A DNA stretch of 64,000 nucleotides, taken from positions 9,580 through 73,579 of the forward strand of contig CAZIOS010000011.1 in the NCBI GenBank assembly GCA_964540905.1, given 5' to 3'. The DNA comes from VAYN01 sp964540905. Its GTDB lineage: Bacteria; Actinomycetota; Thermoleophilia; Solirubrobacterales; 70-9. Of the stretch, positions 1 through 8,300 are shown one piece after another; the first letter of the stretch is position 1; each line of letters opens with the position of its first letter. The notes below the pieces were generated by a model. The model searched no databases, was not told the origin of the DNA, and worked only from the letters and a program-made list of their open reading frames with translations. A program made the position numbers and the translations under genes.

Positions 1-1686
1 GTAGGCGATCCCGATCCCGCTCAGCGAGATCGCGGCGCCGATCGCCAGCCCGGCCCAGGAGGCGCCGACCGAGGGGTGGATCGCGGCCAGCGGCGAGTCG
101 GCGAAGACCGGGTCGAGGAACTTGGTGATCGTCTCGTCGAGCCCCGGCACCTGGACCAGCCCCGCGAACAGCGCCAGGAAGGCCAGCACGCCCATCGCCG
201 CCCGCATCGGCCAGGACTGCTCGGCGATGTGGTGTTCGCTGCCGGGGAAGCCGACGTCGGTGTCCTCCTCTTCGCCCGTCGCCGGGTTGAAGGGGTGGGC
301 GTGGTGGACGTGGCCGGTCTCGATCAGCTCCTCGGCCTCGGCGCAGGGGCGGCCGGGGAGGACGCGGAAGATCAGCCGGAAGGTGTAGATCGCGGTCAGC
401 AGGGCGCCGAAGTAGCCGAGCACGGTGAAGATCTCGTACATCCCGCCCCGCGCCGTCGCGTAGGCGAGGATCTCGTCCTTGGAGAAGAAGCCCGAGGTGC
501 CGGGGAAGGCGGCCAGGGCGAGGCCGCCGCAGAGCATCGTGAACGAGGTGAAGCGCATCGCCTTGCCGAAGCCGGACATCTTGTCGATGTTCTGCTCGTT
601 GGCCATCGCGGCGATGATCGAGCCGGCGGCCATGAACAGCAGCGCCTTGAAGAAGGCGTGGGTCATCAGGTGGAACATGCCGGCGCTGTAGGCGCCGATC
701 GAGACGCCCATGATCATGTAGCCGATCTGGCTCATCGTCGAGTAGGCGATCGCCCGCTTCAGGTCGGTCATCACCAGGGCGATCGTGCCGGCGACCAGCA
801 GCGTCGCCAGGCCGACGAAGGCGGCGATGTCGGCCGCGGTCGGGGCGAGGACGAAGAGGACGTGGGTGCGGGCGATCAGGTAGACGCCGGCGGTGACCAT
901 CGTCGCCGCGTGGATCAGCGAGGAGACCGGGGTCGGGCCCTCCATCGCGTCCGGCAGCCAGGTGTGGAACGGCAGCTGCGCCGACTTGGCGAAGGCCCCG
1001 ACCAGCAGCAGCAGGCAGATCGCGGTGACCGACCACTCGTTGGTGTGAAAGACGTGCGGGGCCTTGGCGAAGACTTCGCCGTATTCGAAGGTCCCGAGTT
1101 CGCGGAAAATCAGGAAGGCGGCGAGGGTGAGGCCGATGTCGCCGACGACGTTGATCACGAAGGCCTTCATCCCCGCCCGGGTCGCGGTCGCGCGCCGGTA
1201 CCAGAAGCTGATCAGCGCGTAGGAGGCGAAGCCGACGAAGGCCCAGCCGACGATCAGCAGGACGAAGTTGCCGGCGAGGACCAGCAGCAGCATCGAGAAG
1301 ACGAAGAAGTTGAGGTAGCTGAAGAAGCGGTGGTAGCCCTCGTCGGACTGCATGTAGCCGTAGGAGTAGAGGTGGATCAGGGTCGAGACGCCGGTGACGA
1401 CGAGGACCATGAAGACCGAGAGCGGGTCGACGTAGACGCCGAGCTTGATGTCGAGGCCGGCGGCGCTGGCGTAGTCCCAGAGCGAGGAGGCGTGGTGGCG
1501 GGCGTCGGGCGATTCGCCCAGCAGGCAGAGCAGGGCGCCGATCCCGCAGAGGAAGGCGAGCCCGATCGCGGCGGTGCCGATCGCCCCGGCGACCTTTGCC
1601 GGCAGCACCCGGAAGCCGAGCGCGATGAAGAGCGAGCCGAGCAGCGGCAGGAGCAGGACCAGCCAGGCCCAGCTGGTGGCGCTCAT
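1..1686 (-). CDS. nuoL: NADH-quinone oxidoreductase subunit L (partial, runs off left edge)
   Basis: Antiporter-like membrane subunit of complex I that takes part in proton pumping. The frame opens with ATG at 1686, whose ATGA overlaps the nuoK stop, and stays open for 562 codons to the window edge; the family is usually somewhat over 600 residues, so only the C-terminal part is missing. The translation is a run of membrane helices with the conserved segment HTWLPDAMEGPTPVSSLIHA near residue 240 and the helix-7/8 region STMSQIGYMIMGV further on. It is the last visible gene of the nuo operon; nuoM and nuoN would be expected beyond the edge. Confidence 0.96.
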   Translation of the reverse strand, partial: MSATSWAWLVLLLPLLGSLFIALGFRVLPAKVAGAIGTAAIGLAFLCGIGALLCLLGESPDARHHASSLWDYASAAGLDIKLGVYVDPLSVFMVLVVTGVSTLIHLYSYGYMQSDEGYHRFFSYLNFFVFSMLLLVLAGNFVLLIVGWAFVGFASYALISFWYRRATATRAGMKAFVINVVGDIGLTLAAFLIFRELGTFEYGEVFAKAPHVFHTNEWSVTAICLLLLVGAFAKSAQLPFHTWLPDAMEGPTPVSSLIHAATMVTAGVYLIARTHVLFVLAPTAADIAAFVGLATLLVAGTIALVMTDLKRAIAYSTMSQIGYMIMGVSIGAYSAGMFHLMTHAFFKALLFMAAGSIIAAMANEQNIDKMSGFGKAMRFTSFTMLCGGLALAAFPGTSGFFSKDEILAYATARGGMYEIFTVLGYFGALLTAIYTFRLIFRVLPGRPCAEAEELIETGHVHHAHPFNPATGEEEDTDVGFPGSEHHIAEQSWPMRAAMGVLAFLALFAGLVQVPGLDETITKFLDPVFADSPLAAIHPSVGASWAGLAIGAAISLSGIGIAY

Positions 1687-1982
1687 CCGCGCAGCTCCCG
1701 CAGGTCGTCGACGTTGAGCGGCAGCTTGCGGCGGAAGATCGCGACGATCAGGCCGAGCCCGACGACGACCTCGCAGGCGGCGATCACCATCACCACCAGG
1801 GCGAAGACCTGCCCCTGCTGGTTGCCGACCATGCGGCTGAAGGCGACCAGCGCCAGGTTGCCGGCGTTCAGCATCAGCTCGAGGCAGAGCAGGATCACCA
1901 TCGGGCTGCGGCGGATCAGGATGCCGACGGCGCCAGTTGCGAACAGCAAGGAGGAGAGGACGATGTACCACGAGGTGTTCAT
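1683..1982 (-). CDS. nuoK: NADH-quinone oxidoreductase subunit K
   Basis: Small complex I membrane subunit, 99 residues, the normal family length. Three hydrophobic segments are evident, and the second carries the conserved glutamate in LLCLELMLNAGNLALVAFS, part of the proton path. ATG start at 1982 overlaps the nuoJ stop (ATGA), and its own TGA overlaps the nuoL start, so it is translationally coupled on both sides. Confidence 0.97.
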   Translation of the reverse strand: MNTSWYIVLSSLLFATGAVGILIRRSPMVILLCLELMLNAGNLALVAFSRMVGNQQGQVFALVVMVIAACEVVVGLGLIVAIFRRKLPLNVDDLRELRG

Positions 1983-2572
1983 GGGATGGATGGCACCCCC
2001 TCTGAACGCTTCGCAGAGTGTTCCGAGGGGGTGCCATCCATCCCTCGACCAGCGTCAGCAGTAGCTCCCCCCACCCGTTTGCGATTGGCGAGGACGATCG
2101 CTCCTACAGCAGCTAGCAGGAGCAGGATGGACGTGGCCTCGAAGGGGAGCAGGAACTTTTCCAGCAGCAGGCGGCCGATTGCGGCGGGGTTGCCGAAACC
2201 GGCGCCGACTTCGGGGCCGTGCGTGCTGAGCGCGCGCAGGGCGGAGGAGGCGATCGCGATCGTCAGCTCGACGAAGATCGCGATCCCCAGCAGCGGCGCC
2301 AGCAGGCGCTGGCCGGGGATCGGCTCCCAGGCCGACTCGCCGGCGCCGACGTAGGCGACGACGAAGACGTAGAGGACCATCACCGCGCCGGCGTAGACGA
2401 CGACCTGGGCGGCGGCGACGAAGGCCGCGGTCAGCAGCAGGAAGAGGACGGCGAGCGAGAACAGGTGGGCGATCAGCGCCAGCACGCTGTAGAAGGGGTT
2501 GCGCATCGCGATCACCCCGATCGCGCCGCCGAGGGCGCCGATCGCCGCCAGGAAGAACAGCACCGCTTCCAC
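1979..2572 (-). CDS. nuoJ: NADH-quinone oxidoreductase subunit J with palindrome-encoded tail
   Basis: Membrane subunit of complex I. I place the start at GTG 2572 (VEAVLFFLAAIGALGG), preceded by GGGGAGG about ten bases upstream; the frame extends further upstream but with non-conserved sequence. About 197 residues with five hydrophobic segments. The last 20 or so codons (GMDGTPSEHSAKRSEGVP...) are supplied by a palindromic element at 1983-2044 and look foreign to the family. The gene is separated from nuoI by an opposite-strand gene, so it needs its own promoter between 2573 and 2661 or long readthrough. Confidence 0.95.
   Translation of the reverse strand: MEAVLFFLAAIGALGGAIGVIAMRNPFYSVLALIAHLFSLAVLFLLLTAAFVAAAQVVVYAGAVMVLYVFVVAYVGAGESAWEPIPGQRLLAPLLGIAIFVELTIAIASSALRALSTHGPEVGAGFGNPAAIGRLLLEKFLLPFEATSILLLLAAVGAIVLANRKRVGGATADAGRGMDGTPSEHSAKRSEGVPSIP
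1983..2044. repeat. Palindromic element P1 inside the 3' end of nuoJ
   Basis: Perfect 20-bp arms (1983-2002, GGGATGGATGGCACCCCCTC, and 2025-2044) around a 22-base loop. It is read through in frame as the C-terminus of NuoJ and stops just before the TGA. The inner part (CCCCCTCTGAACGCTTCGCA) matches the element at 4826-4944 in nuoG, and both encode AKRSEGVP on the minus strand, so they form a sequence family. Confidence 0.9.
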
Positions 2573-2586
2573 CGCTACTCGCCCTC
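2572..2586. repeat. Left copy of direct repeat flanking the DUF4242 gene
   Basis: CCGCTACTCGCCCTC here recurs as CCGCTCACTCGCCCTC at 2951-2966. On the minus strand it reads as the nuoI tail (..GEGE stop) immediately before the nuoJ start, as if a copy of the nuoI 3' end was left next to nuoJ when the intervening 364 bp came in. Confidence 0.75.
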
Positions 2587-2661
2587 CCCGGGCCGATTGA
2601 CCGCCCACCCGTCCGGTGGTTGGATGGAGTCGTTCGGCAAAGCTGGAAGAACGGAGGTCCC

Positions 2662-2946
2662 ATGGACACGTACGTGATTCTGCGACGGAGCGGCTGGCGA
2701 TCCGGGAGTGAGCTCGAGGAGGCCGCCGAGCGATCCCGGCAGGTTGGAGACGAGCAGATGTCCGACGACATTCGCTGGATCCGCAGCTATGTCCTCGACG
2801 AGGGCGGAGGGTCGGTCGGCACGGTCTGCGTCTACCAGGCCACCAGCCCGGAGGCGATCAGGGAACACGCCGATCGGGCCGGCCTGCCGGTGGACGAGGT
2901 GATCGCCGTTGCCGACACGGTGCTCGTCCGGCCGGACCCGGAGTAG
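2662..2946 (+). CDS. DUF4242 (SCO4226-like) family protein inserted in the nuo operon
   Basis: 94-residue protein. I chose ATG 2662 because GGAGG sits at 2653-2657. The segment VCVYQATSPEAIREHADRAG followed by LPVDEV is the typical core of DUF4242 proteins, small ferredoxin-fold proteins; a Streptomyces member (SCO4226) was reported to bind nickel. Role here unknown. It runs opposite to the nuo genes, convergent with nuoI (8-base gap) and divergent from nuoJ, and is flanked by direct repeats, so it looks like an insertion. Confident in the family, not in any function. Confidence 0.85.
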   Translation: MDTYVILRRSGWRSGSELEEAAERSRQVGDEQMSDDIRWIRSYVLDEGGGSVGTVCVYQATSPEAIREHADRAGLPVDEVIAVADTVLVRPDPE

Positions 2947-2950
2947 CCCC

Positions 2951-2966
2951 CCGCTCACTCGCCCTC
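2951..2966. repeat. Right copy of direct repeat flanking the DUF4242 gene
   Basis: CCGCTCACTCGCCCTC covers the nuoI stop and its last codons (minus strand SEGE stop). It matches 2572-2586 apart from one extra base. Confidence 0.75.
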
Positions 2967-3509
2967 GCTTTTCAGCGGCGTGCGCTCGACCGGCTCGGCC
3001 AGCAGCATCTCCTTGGTGAAGATCAGGTCGTCGCGGCCGTAGTCGGCCATCTCGTAGTCGTGGCCCATCGTGATCGCGTCGAAGGGGCAGGCGATCTCGC
3101 AGTAGCCGCAGAAGATGCAGCGCGAGAGGTTGATCTCGTAGACCGCGGCGAAGCGCTCGCCGGCGGAGACGCGCTCGCCGGGGATGTTCTCGGCGGCGAC
3201 GACGCGAATGCAGTCGGCCGGGCAGGCGGCGGCGCAGAGCGAGCAGCCGACGCATTTCTCCAGCCCGGTGTCCTCGAACTTGTGCAGTTTGTGGCGGCCG
3301 CGGAAGCGCGGGTAGACGGGGGTCTTCTCCTCCGGGTACTCGATCGTCAGCGGCCCCTCGATCAGTCGCGCCATCGTCGTCTTCAGCCCCCGCAGGGTCT
3401 CGCCGAAGGCGCGGTAGGCGCCGCCGACGCCGCCCGGCTCGGGGCCGCGCTGGACCGCGACCACCTCGATGTCCTTCAGGTAGGGGGCGCTCTTCGGGTC
3501 GAAGCTCAC
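2955..3509 (-). CDS. nuoI: NADH-quinone oxidoreductase subunit I (2x 4Fe-4S)
   Basis: Peripheral-arm subunit carrying the two tetranuclear clusters N6a and N6b. 184 residues; the ligands are visible as C86-C89-C92-C96 (CVGCSLCAAACP) and C131-C134-C137-C141 (CIFCGYCEIACP). GTG start at 3509 overlaps the nuoH TGA (GTGA). The C-terminus KSEGE is short, and its DNA is duplicated next to nuoJ (see the direct repeats). Confidence 0.97.
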   Translation of the reverse strand: MSFDPKSAPYLKDIEVVAVQRGPEPGGVGGAYRAFGETLRGLKTTMARLIEGPLTIEYPEEKTPVYPRFRGRHKLHKFEDTGLEKCVGCSLCAAACPADCIRVVAAENIPGERVSAGERFAAVYEINLSRCIFCGYCEIACPFDAITMGHDYEMADYGRDDLIFTKEMLLAEPVERTPLKSEGE

Positions 3510-4504
3510 GTCGTCACCACCAGCACCGCGGTGACCAGCACGTTCAGCGTCGCCAGCGGCAGCAGCACTTTCCAGCCCAGCGTCATCAGCTGGTCATATC
3601 GCAGCCGCGGCAGCGTCGCCCGCACCCAGATGAAGAGGAAGACCAGGGCGAACATCTTCAGCAGCATCCAGATTGGGTCCAGCCAGCCCGGGCCGGGTCC
3701 CATCCAGCCGCCGAGGAACATCGCCGCGGCAATCCCGGAGACGACCAGGATCTCCATGTATTCGACCAGCAGGAAGGAGCCGAAGCGCATGCCGCCGTAC
3801 TCGGTCATGAAGCCCTGGACCAGCTCGGCGTCGGCCTCGGGCATGTCGAACGGGGTGCGGTTGGTCTCGGCGAAGCCGGCCAGCATGAAGATCAGGAAGC
3901 CGACGAACTGGGGGATCACGAACCAGATATGCCCCTGCGAGTTGACGATGCTGACCAGCGAGAGCGAGCCGCTCATCATGATCACGCCGAGCAGCGCCAG
4001 CCCCATCGAGACCTCGTAGGAGATCAGCTGCGCGGCCGAGCGCATGGCGCCGAGCAGGCTGTATTTCGAGCCCGAGGACCAGCCGCCCAGCAGCAGCCCG
4101 TAGAAGGCGATCGAGCCGACGGCGAAGAAGTAGAGGATGCCGATCGGGACGTCGATCCCGTAGAGGCCGAAGCCGTCCTGGACGTCGCCCCAGGGCAGGA
4201 TCGCCAGCGCCAGGACCCCGGAGAAGACCGGCAGCAGCGGCCCGAGGATGAACAGGGTCGAGACCGCGTTGGCGGGCCGGAAGGACTCCTTGGAGATCAG
4301 CTTGCCGACATCGGCGAGCGGCTGCAGGATGCCGAAGGGGCCGACCCGGTTGGGCCCGTAGCGGTGCTGGAAGCGGCCGATCAGCTTGCGCTCGACCACG
4401 GTCAGGATCGGCAGGATGCCGAAGATCACGGCGAAGATCACCAGCGACTTGACGATCATGATCCAGGTCGCTTCGACCAGCTGGGTGTCGGCGATCGGCA
4501 GCAC
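3506..4504 (-). CDS. nuoH: NADH-quinone oxidoreductase subunit H
   Basis: Membrane subunit at the quinone-binding junction of complex I; 332 residues, eight or so hydrophobic helices, normal length. The conserved cytoplasmic loop RTPFDMPEADAELVQGF and the N-terminal ERKLIGRFQHRYGPNRVGP are both present. The start is GTG at 4504, overlapping the last base of the nuoG TAG; the end overlaps nuoI. Confidence 0.97.
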   Translation of the reverse strand: MLPIADTQLVEATWIMIVKSLVIFAVIFGILPILTVVERKLIGRFQHRYGPNRVGPFGILQPLADVGKLISKESFRPANAVSTLFILGPLLPVFSGVLALAILPWGDVQDGFGLYGIDVPIGILYFFAVGSIAFYGLLLGGWSSGSKYSLLGAMRSAAQLISYEVSMGLALLGVIMMSGSLSLVSIVNSQGHIWFVIPQFVGFLIFMLAGFAETNRTPFDMPEADAELVQGFMTEYGGMRFGSFLLVEYMEILVVSGIAAAMFLGGWMGPGPGWLDPIWMLLKMFALVFLFIWVRATLPRLRYDQLMTLGWKVLLPLATLNVLVTAVLVVTT

Positions 4505-7029
4505 TAGGCGCGGGCCTCGACCTTGGCGATCTCGACGCTGACGGGACCGCCGTTGAGCAGGGCGTTGGCGTTGCCGTCCGCCACACCCTCTGCCAGGAAA
4601 CAGACACCCTCCGCAACTCGCTCCTTGATTTGTACTGCCGCCTCGACGTAGGAGCCGTTCTGGCTCACCCGGACCATGTCACCGCTTTTCAGGCTCAATC
4701 GCTCTGCATCCGCAGGGGCCAGCTCCAGCCGCTGCTGGGGCTGGAGAAACCTCAATGGCGGGTTCAGCTCCGTGATGGGCCCGGCCCACAGATCCCTATA
4801 CGTCCCGAGCTTCAACGCCGAGGCTGGGGAGGGAGCAGGTACCCCCTCCGAACGTTTTGCGGAATCGGCACCGCCTTCGACGGCGGACGACCGCGCCGTC
4901 TCCGGCCGACTTCCGAGAGAGGAGGGGGCACCTGCTCCCTCCCCTCCGTCGACGCCTGCAAGAGCGGACGCCCCGTCGGTCTCCTGCCAGCGGACGCCCC
5001 GGCCGCCGATGTCGGCGTCGGTGATGCCGGCGTAGAAGGGGACCGCGTCGGTGAGTGCGGCGAAGGCGGTGGGCTGGGAGTCGATGCCGGTGTCGTGGCC
5101 CAAAGCCACGGAGAGGTCGGCGAGGACCTGGTAGCCGGGGCGGATGTCGCCTGGCCGAGCAGCAGAAGGACGGACGCGCTGGAGGCGGCCGTCGGGGTGG
5201 GTGACGGTGCCGTCTTTCTCGGCGTGGGTCTCCAGCGGGAAGAGCACGTCGGCCTTGGTGCTGGTGGCGTTCTCGAACATCGAGAAGCAGACGACGAAGT
5301 CGGCGGCGGTGATCGCGGTCTCCCAGGCCTTGGTGTCGGGGAAGTCGCGGATCGGGTCGACGCCGAAGAGGATCAGGGACTTGAGCTCGCCGGACTCCAG
5401 CGCCGCGCGGATCTCCTCCGTGGCCATGCCGGTGCGGAGTGCATTTCCCCCCTCAGGGGCGGTAAATGCACTCTTCGTCAGGCCCGGGCCAGCGTCGGGG
5501 AGGCAGCCGGCCTCGCGCAGGCCGCGGGCGTTGGCGAAGTCGGGGATTTCGAGGAGGCCGGCGCCCTCGTTGGCGGCGACGTCGAGGGCAGCCGCGAGGT
5601 CGAGCAGCGACTCGACCGCGGCCTCGCCGTCGCGGGCGATGCGCTCGCCCCAGAGGACGACGACCCGCTCGGCCCCGCGCAGGGTCTCGGCCAGCGGCGT
5701 CGCCACGTTCTCGGCGCCGCCGAGCGCCGCCGCCAGCTCGGCGAGGAAGTGGCCGGCCTCGCCGGGGGCATAGCGGGCGATCGCCTCGGCGCCGCCGTCG
5801 AGCGCGGTCGGACGCTCGGTGGCGACCGCGAGCTTGGCGCCGTTGCGGCGGATCGCCTTGCGCACGCGCAGGTCGAGGATCGGCGAGCTGTGCAGGGGGT
5901 CGGTGCCGAGGACGAGGATCACCTCGGCGGCGTCGATGTCGCCGACCCGGGCCGAGAGCGCCGGCTGGGCCAGCCGCACCAGCGCCTCGCGGCCGGCGCC
6001 GCGCGAGGCCCGCGAGTCGACGTGGGGCGAGCCGAGCGCCTCGCGCAGCAGCCGCTGGACCAGGTGGGCCTCCTCGTTGGAGGCGTCGCCGACGATCGCG
6101 GCGCTGGCGCTGCCGCCCGCCCGCAGCCCCGCCGCCGCGGCCTCGATCGCCTGCTCCCAGCCCGCCGCGACGCCGTTGCGCAGCCGCGGCCCGTCGACCC
6201 GCTTCTCGTCGCCGAACATCTCGAAGCCGTAGCGGCCGCGGTCGCAGAGCCAGCCGTCGTCGACCTCGGCGTTGTCGCGGCCGAGCACGCGTTTGACCTG
6301 CTCGTCGCGGACCGTGAAGCTGACGTTGCACTGGCTTGGGCAGAGCGTGCAGACCGAGCCCGCCTGCTCGATGTCCCAGGGCCGGGCGCGGAAGCGGTAG
6401 GTGTAGTTGGTCAGCGCCCCGACCGGGCAGAGCTCGGTGATGTTGCCGTGGAAGGGGGCGACGTAGGGGCGGTCGTCGAAGGTGCCGACGAAGGTGCGGT
6501 CGCCGCGCTCGAGCAGCTGCAGCTCGGCGTCTTCGGAGACCTCCTGGCTGAAGCGCACGCAGCGGTAGCAGAGGATGCAGCGCTCGCGGTCGATCGCGAC
6601 CAGCGGCGAGAGCTCGATCGGCTTCTCGAAGTGGCGCTTTTCGTCGATCACCCGGCTTTTGCCCGGGCCCCAGCCCTGGGTGATGTCCTGCAGCGGGCAC
6701 TCGCCGCCCTTGTCGCAGACGGGGCAGTCGAGCGGGTGGTTGACGAGCAGGAACTCGACCACCGCGCTCTGGGCGTGCTTGACCTGCTCGGTGCGGGTGT
6801 GGACGACCATGCCCTCCCGCACCGGGGTCGAGCAGGAGGTCTGCAGTTTCGGGATCCCCTCGATCTCGACCAGGCACATGCGGCAGGCGCCGACCGGGTC
6901 GCCGAGCTTGGGGTCGTAACAGAAGACCGGGATCTCGACGTCGCCCTTGCGGGCGGCGTCGTGGAGCATCTCGCCCTCGGTCGCGACGATCTCGCGGCCG
7001 TCGATCGTCAGCGTGATCTCGCGGCTCAC
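4504..7029 (-). CDS. nuoG: NADH-quinone oxidoreductase subunit G with two in-frame palindrome insertions
   Basis: Large iron-sulfur subunit, 841 residues from GTG 7029 (GTGA overlap with nuoF). An N-terminal 2Fe-2S domain (C37, C49, C52, C66) is followed by a His/Cys-ligated 4Fe-4S site (H98, C102, C105, C111), a further cluster (C151, C154, C157, C201) and the molybdopterin-type region with C227, C230, C234. Two stretches look inserted: about residues 518-532 (SAFTAPEGGNAL, element P3) and 695-735 (a Gly/Ser/Pro/Ala-rich stretch ending AKRSEGVPAPS, element P2). Both coincide with DNA palindromes and fall in the poorly conserved C-terminal half. Confidence 0.96.
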   Translation of the reverse strand: MSREITLTIDGREIVATEGEMLHDAARKGDVEIPVFCYDPKLGDPVGACRMCLVEIEGIPKLQTSCSTPVREGMVVHTRTEQVKHAQSAVVEFLLVNHPLDCPVCDKGGECPLQDITQGWGPGKSRVIDEKRHFEKPIELSPLVAIDRERCILCYRCVRFSQEVSEDAELQLLERGDRTFVGTFDDRPYVAPFHGNITELCPVGALTNYTYRFRARPWDIEQAGSVCTLCPSQCNVSFTVRDEQVKRVLGRDNAEVDDGWLCDRGRYGFEMFGDEKRVDGPRLRNGVAAGWEQAIEAAAAGLRAGGSASAAIVGDASNEEAHLVQRLLREALGSPHVDSRASRGAGREALVRLAQPALSARVGDIDAAEVILVLGTDPLHSSPILDLRVRKAIRRNGAKLAVATERPTALDGGAEAIARYAPGEAGHFLAELAAALGGAENVATPLAETLRGAERVVVLWGERIARDGEAAVESLLDLAAALDVAANEGAGLLEIPDFANARGLREAGCLPDAGPGLTKSAFTAPEGGNALRTGMATEEIRAALESGELKSLILFGVDPIRDFPDTKAWETAITAADFVVCFSMFENATSTKADVLFPLETHAEKDGTVTHPDGRLQRVRPSAARPGDIRPGYQVLADLSVALGHDTGIDSQPTAFAALTDAVPFYAGITDADIGGRGVRWQETDGASALAGVDGGEGAGAPSSLGSRPETARSSAVEGGADSAKRSEGVPAPSPASALKLGTYRDLWAGPITELNPPLRFLQPQQRLELAPADAERLSLKSGDMVRVSQNGSYVEAAVQIKERVAEGVCFLAEGVADGNANALLNGGPVSVEIAKVEARA
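4826..4944. repeat. Palindromic element P2 inside nuoG
   Basis: Arms of 24 bp with one G/A difference (4826-4849 and 4921-4944) around a 71-base loop that itself holds small hairpins (for example GACGGC at 4879 and GCCGTC at 4895). It keeps the nuoG frame open. It shares CCCCCTCYGAACGYTTYGC with P1 in nuoJ. Confidence 0.88.
5437..5473. repeat. Palindromic element P3 inside nuoG
   Basis: Arms GAGTGCATTT (5437-5446) and AAATGCACTC (5464-5473) with an inner CCCC/GGGG stem. In frame it encodes SAFTAPEGGNAL. The outer arm is shared with P5 at 12257-12299, which makes these two a family. Confidence 0.85.
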
Positions 7030-8300
7030 GCGGCCACCGGCTGACCGGATTCGATGACCGCCTCGAACTCGGGGCGGAACTTGCGGACCATCGCCGCCAC
7101 CGGCATCGCCATCGAGTCGCCGAGAACGCAGAGACAGTGGCCGATGATGTTCTCCTGGACCGAGCTGATGATGTCGAGGTCCATCGGCGTCGCCTCGCCG
7201 CGCACCACCCGCTCCAGCATCTTCACCGTCCAGTTGGTGCCCTCCCTGCACGGGGTGCACTTGCCGCAGGACTCGTGGTGGTAGAAGCGCGCCGTGCGCA
7301 GCGCCATGTGCGGGATCGAGACGCGGTCGTCGGCGACGATGATCGAGCCGGAGCCGAGCATCGAGCCCGCTTCGGCCATCGCCTCGAAGCTGTAGGGGAG
7401 GTCGAGCTCGGCCGGGGTCAGCACCGGCGAGGAGGAGCCGCCGGGGTAGAAGGCCTTGACCTCGTGGCCGGGCTCGGGGCCGCCGGCGAGGCCGTAGATC
7501 AGCTCCCGGGTGGGTATGCCCAGCTCGACCTCGTAGTTGCCGGGGCGGCGGACGCCGCCGGAGACCGAGACGACCTTGGTCCCCGGCGACTGCTCGGTGC
7601 CGAAGCTGCGGAACCACTCGGCGCCGTGGGCGACGATCCGCGGCACGTTGGAGAGCGTCTCGACGTTGTTGATCAGCGTCGGCCCGCCGTAGAGGCCCTG
7701 CACCGCCGGGAACGGCGGCTTCAGCCGCGGGTTGCCGCGCTTGCCCTCGAGCGCGTCGAGCAGCGCCGTCTCCTCGCCGCAGATGTAGGCGCCGGCGCCC
7801 CGATGCACGACCAGCTCAAGATCGCGATGTGAGCCGAGGATGTCCTTGCCGAGGTAGCCGGCCTCGTAGGCCTCGGCGACCGCTTCGTCGAGGATGTCGG
7901 CCTGCAGGTCGTACTCGCCGCGGATGAAGATGAAGGCGTGGCCGGCGTCGGCGGCGAGGGCGGCGATCGCGATCCCCTCGATCAGCTGGTGCGGGTTGCG
8001 CTGCATCAGCTCGCGGTCCTTGAAGGCGCCCGGCTCGGACTCGTCGGCGTTGCAGCAGAGGTACTTGGCCATCTCGCCGCGGGGCAGGAAGGAGGCCTTT
8101 TTGCCCATCGAGAAGCCGGCCCCGCCGCGGCCGCGCAGGCCCGAGTCTTCGAGCTCCTTCAGCACCTCGTCCTGCTCCATCTCGCGGTAGGCCTTCTCGA
8201 GCGTGGCGTAGCCGCCGTAGCTCCTGTAGCCGGCGAGCGTGCGCAGCGCCGGGTCCTCGGCGTGCTCGAGCAGGACGCGGGTCTCGCGCGGGTCAGGCAC
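7026..8300 (-). CDS. nuoF: NADH-quinone oxidoreductase subunit F
   Basis: NADH-binding flavoprotein subunit holding FMN and cluster N3. 424 residues from GTG 8300. The nucleotide/FMN glycine-rich loop GLRGRGGAGFSMGKK lies near residues 54-68 and the cluster ligands are C345, C348, C351 (CGKCTPC) and C391. It overlaps nuoE by 8 bases and nuoG by 4. Full length. Confidence 0.97.
   Translation of the reverse strand: MPDPRETRVLLEHAEDPALRTLAGYRSYGGYATLEKAYREMEQDEVLKELEDSGLRGRGGAGFSMGKKASFLPRGEMAKYLCCNADESEPGAFKDRELMQRNPHQLIEGIAIAALAADAGHAFIFIRGEYDLQADILDEAVAEAYEAGYLGKDILGSHRDLELVVHRGAGAYICGEETALLDALEGKRGNPRLKPPFPAVQGLYGGPTLINNVETLSNVPRIVAHGAEWFRSFGTEQSPGTKVVSVSGGVRRPGNYEVELGIPTRELIYGLAGGPEPGHEVKAFYPGGSSSPVLTPAELDLPYSFEAMAEAGSMLGSGSIIVADDRVSIPHMALRTARFYHHESCGKCTPCREGTNWTVKMLERVVRGEATPMDLDIISSVQENIIGHCLCVLGDSMAMPVAAMVRKFRPEFEAVIESGQPVAA

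Noticed and set aside
76..2064. 662-codon open frame on the plus strand across nuoL/nuoK
   Set aside because: Low-complexity Arg/Gly/Asp/Glu-rich translation antisense to clear complex I genes; a by-product of high GC. The same applies to long antisense frames over nuoG, kdpB, nrdJ, topA and the secreted operon.
4879..4900. Small GACGGC/GCCGTC hairpin as a separate element
   Set aside because: It lies in the loop of the larger nuoG palindrome and is part of it.
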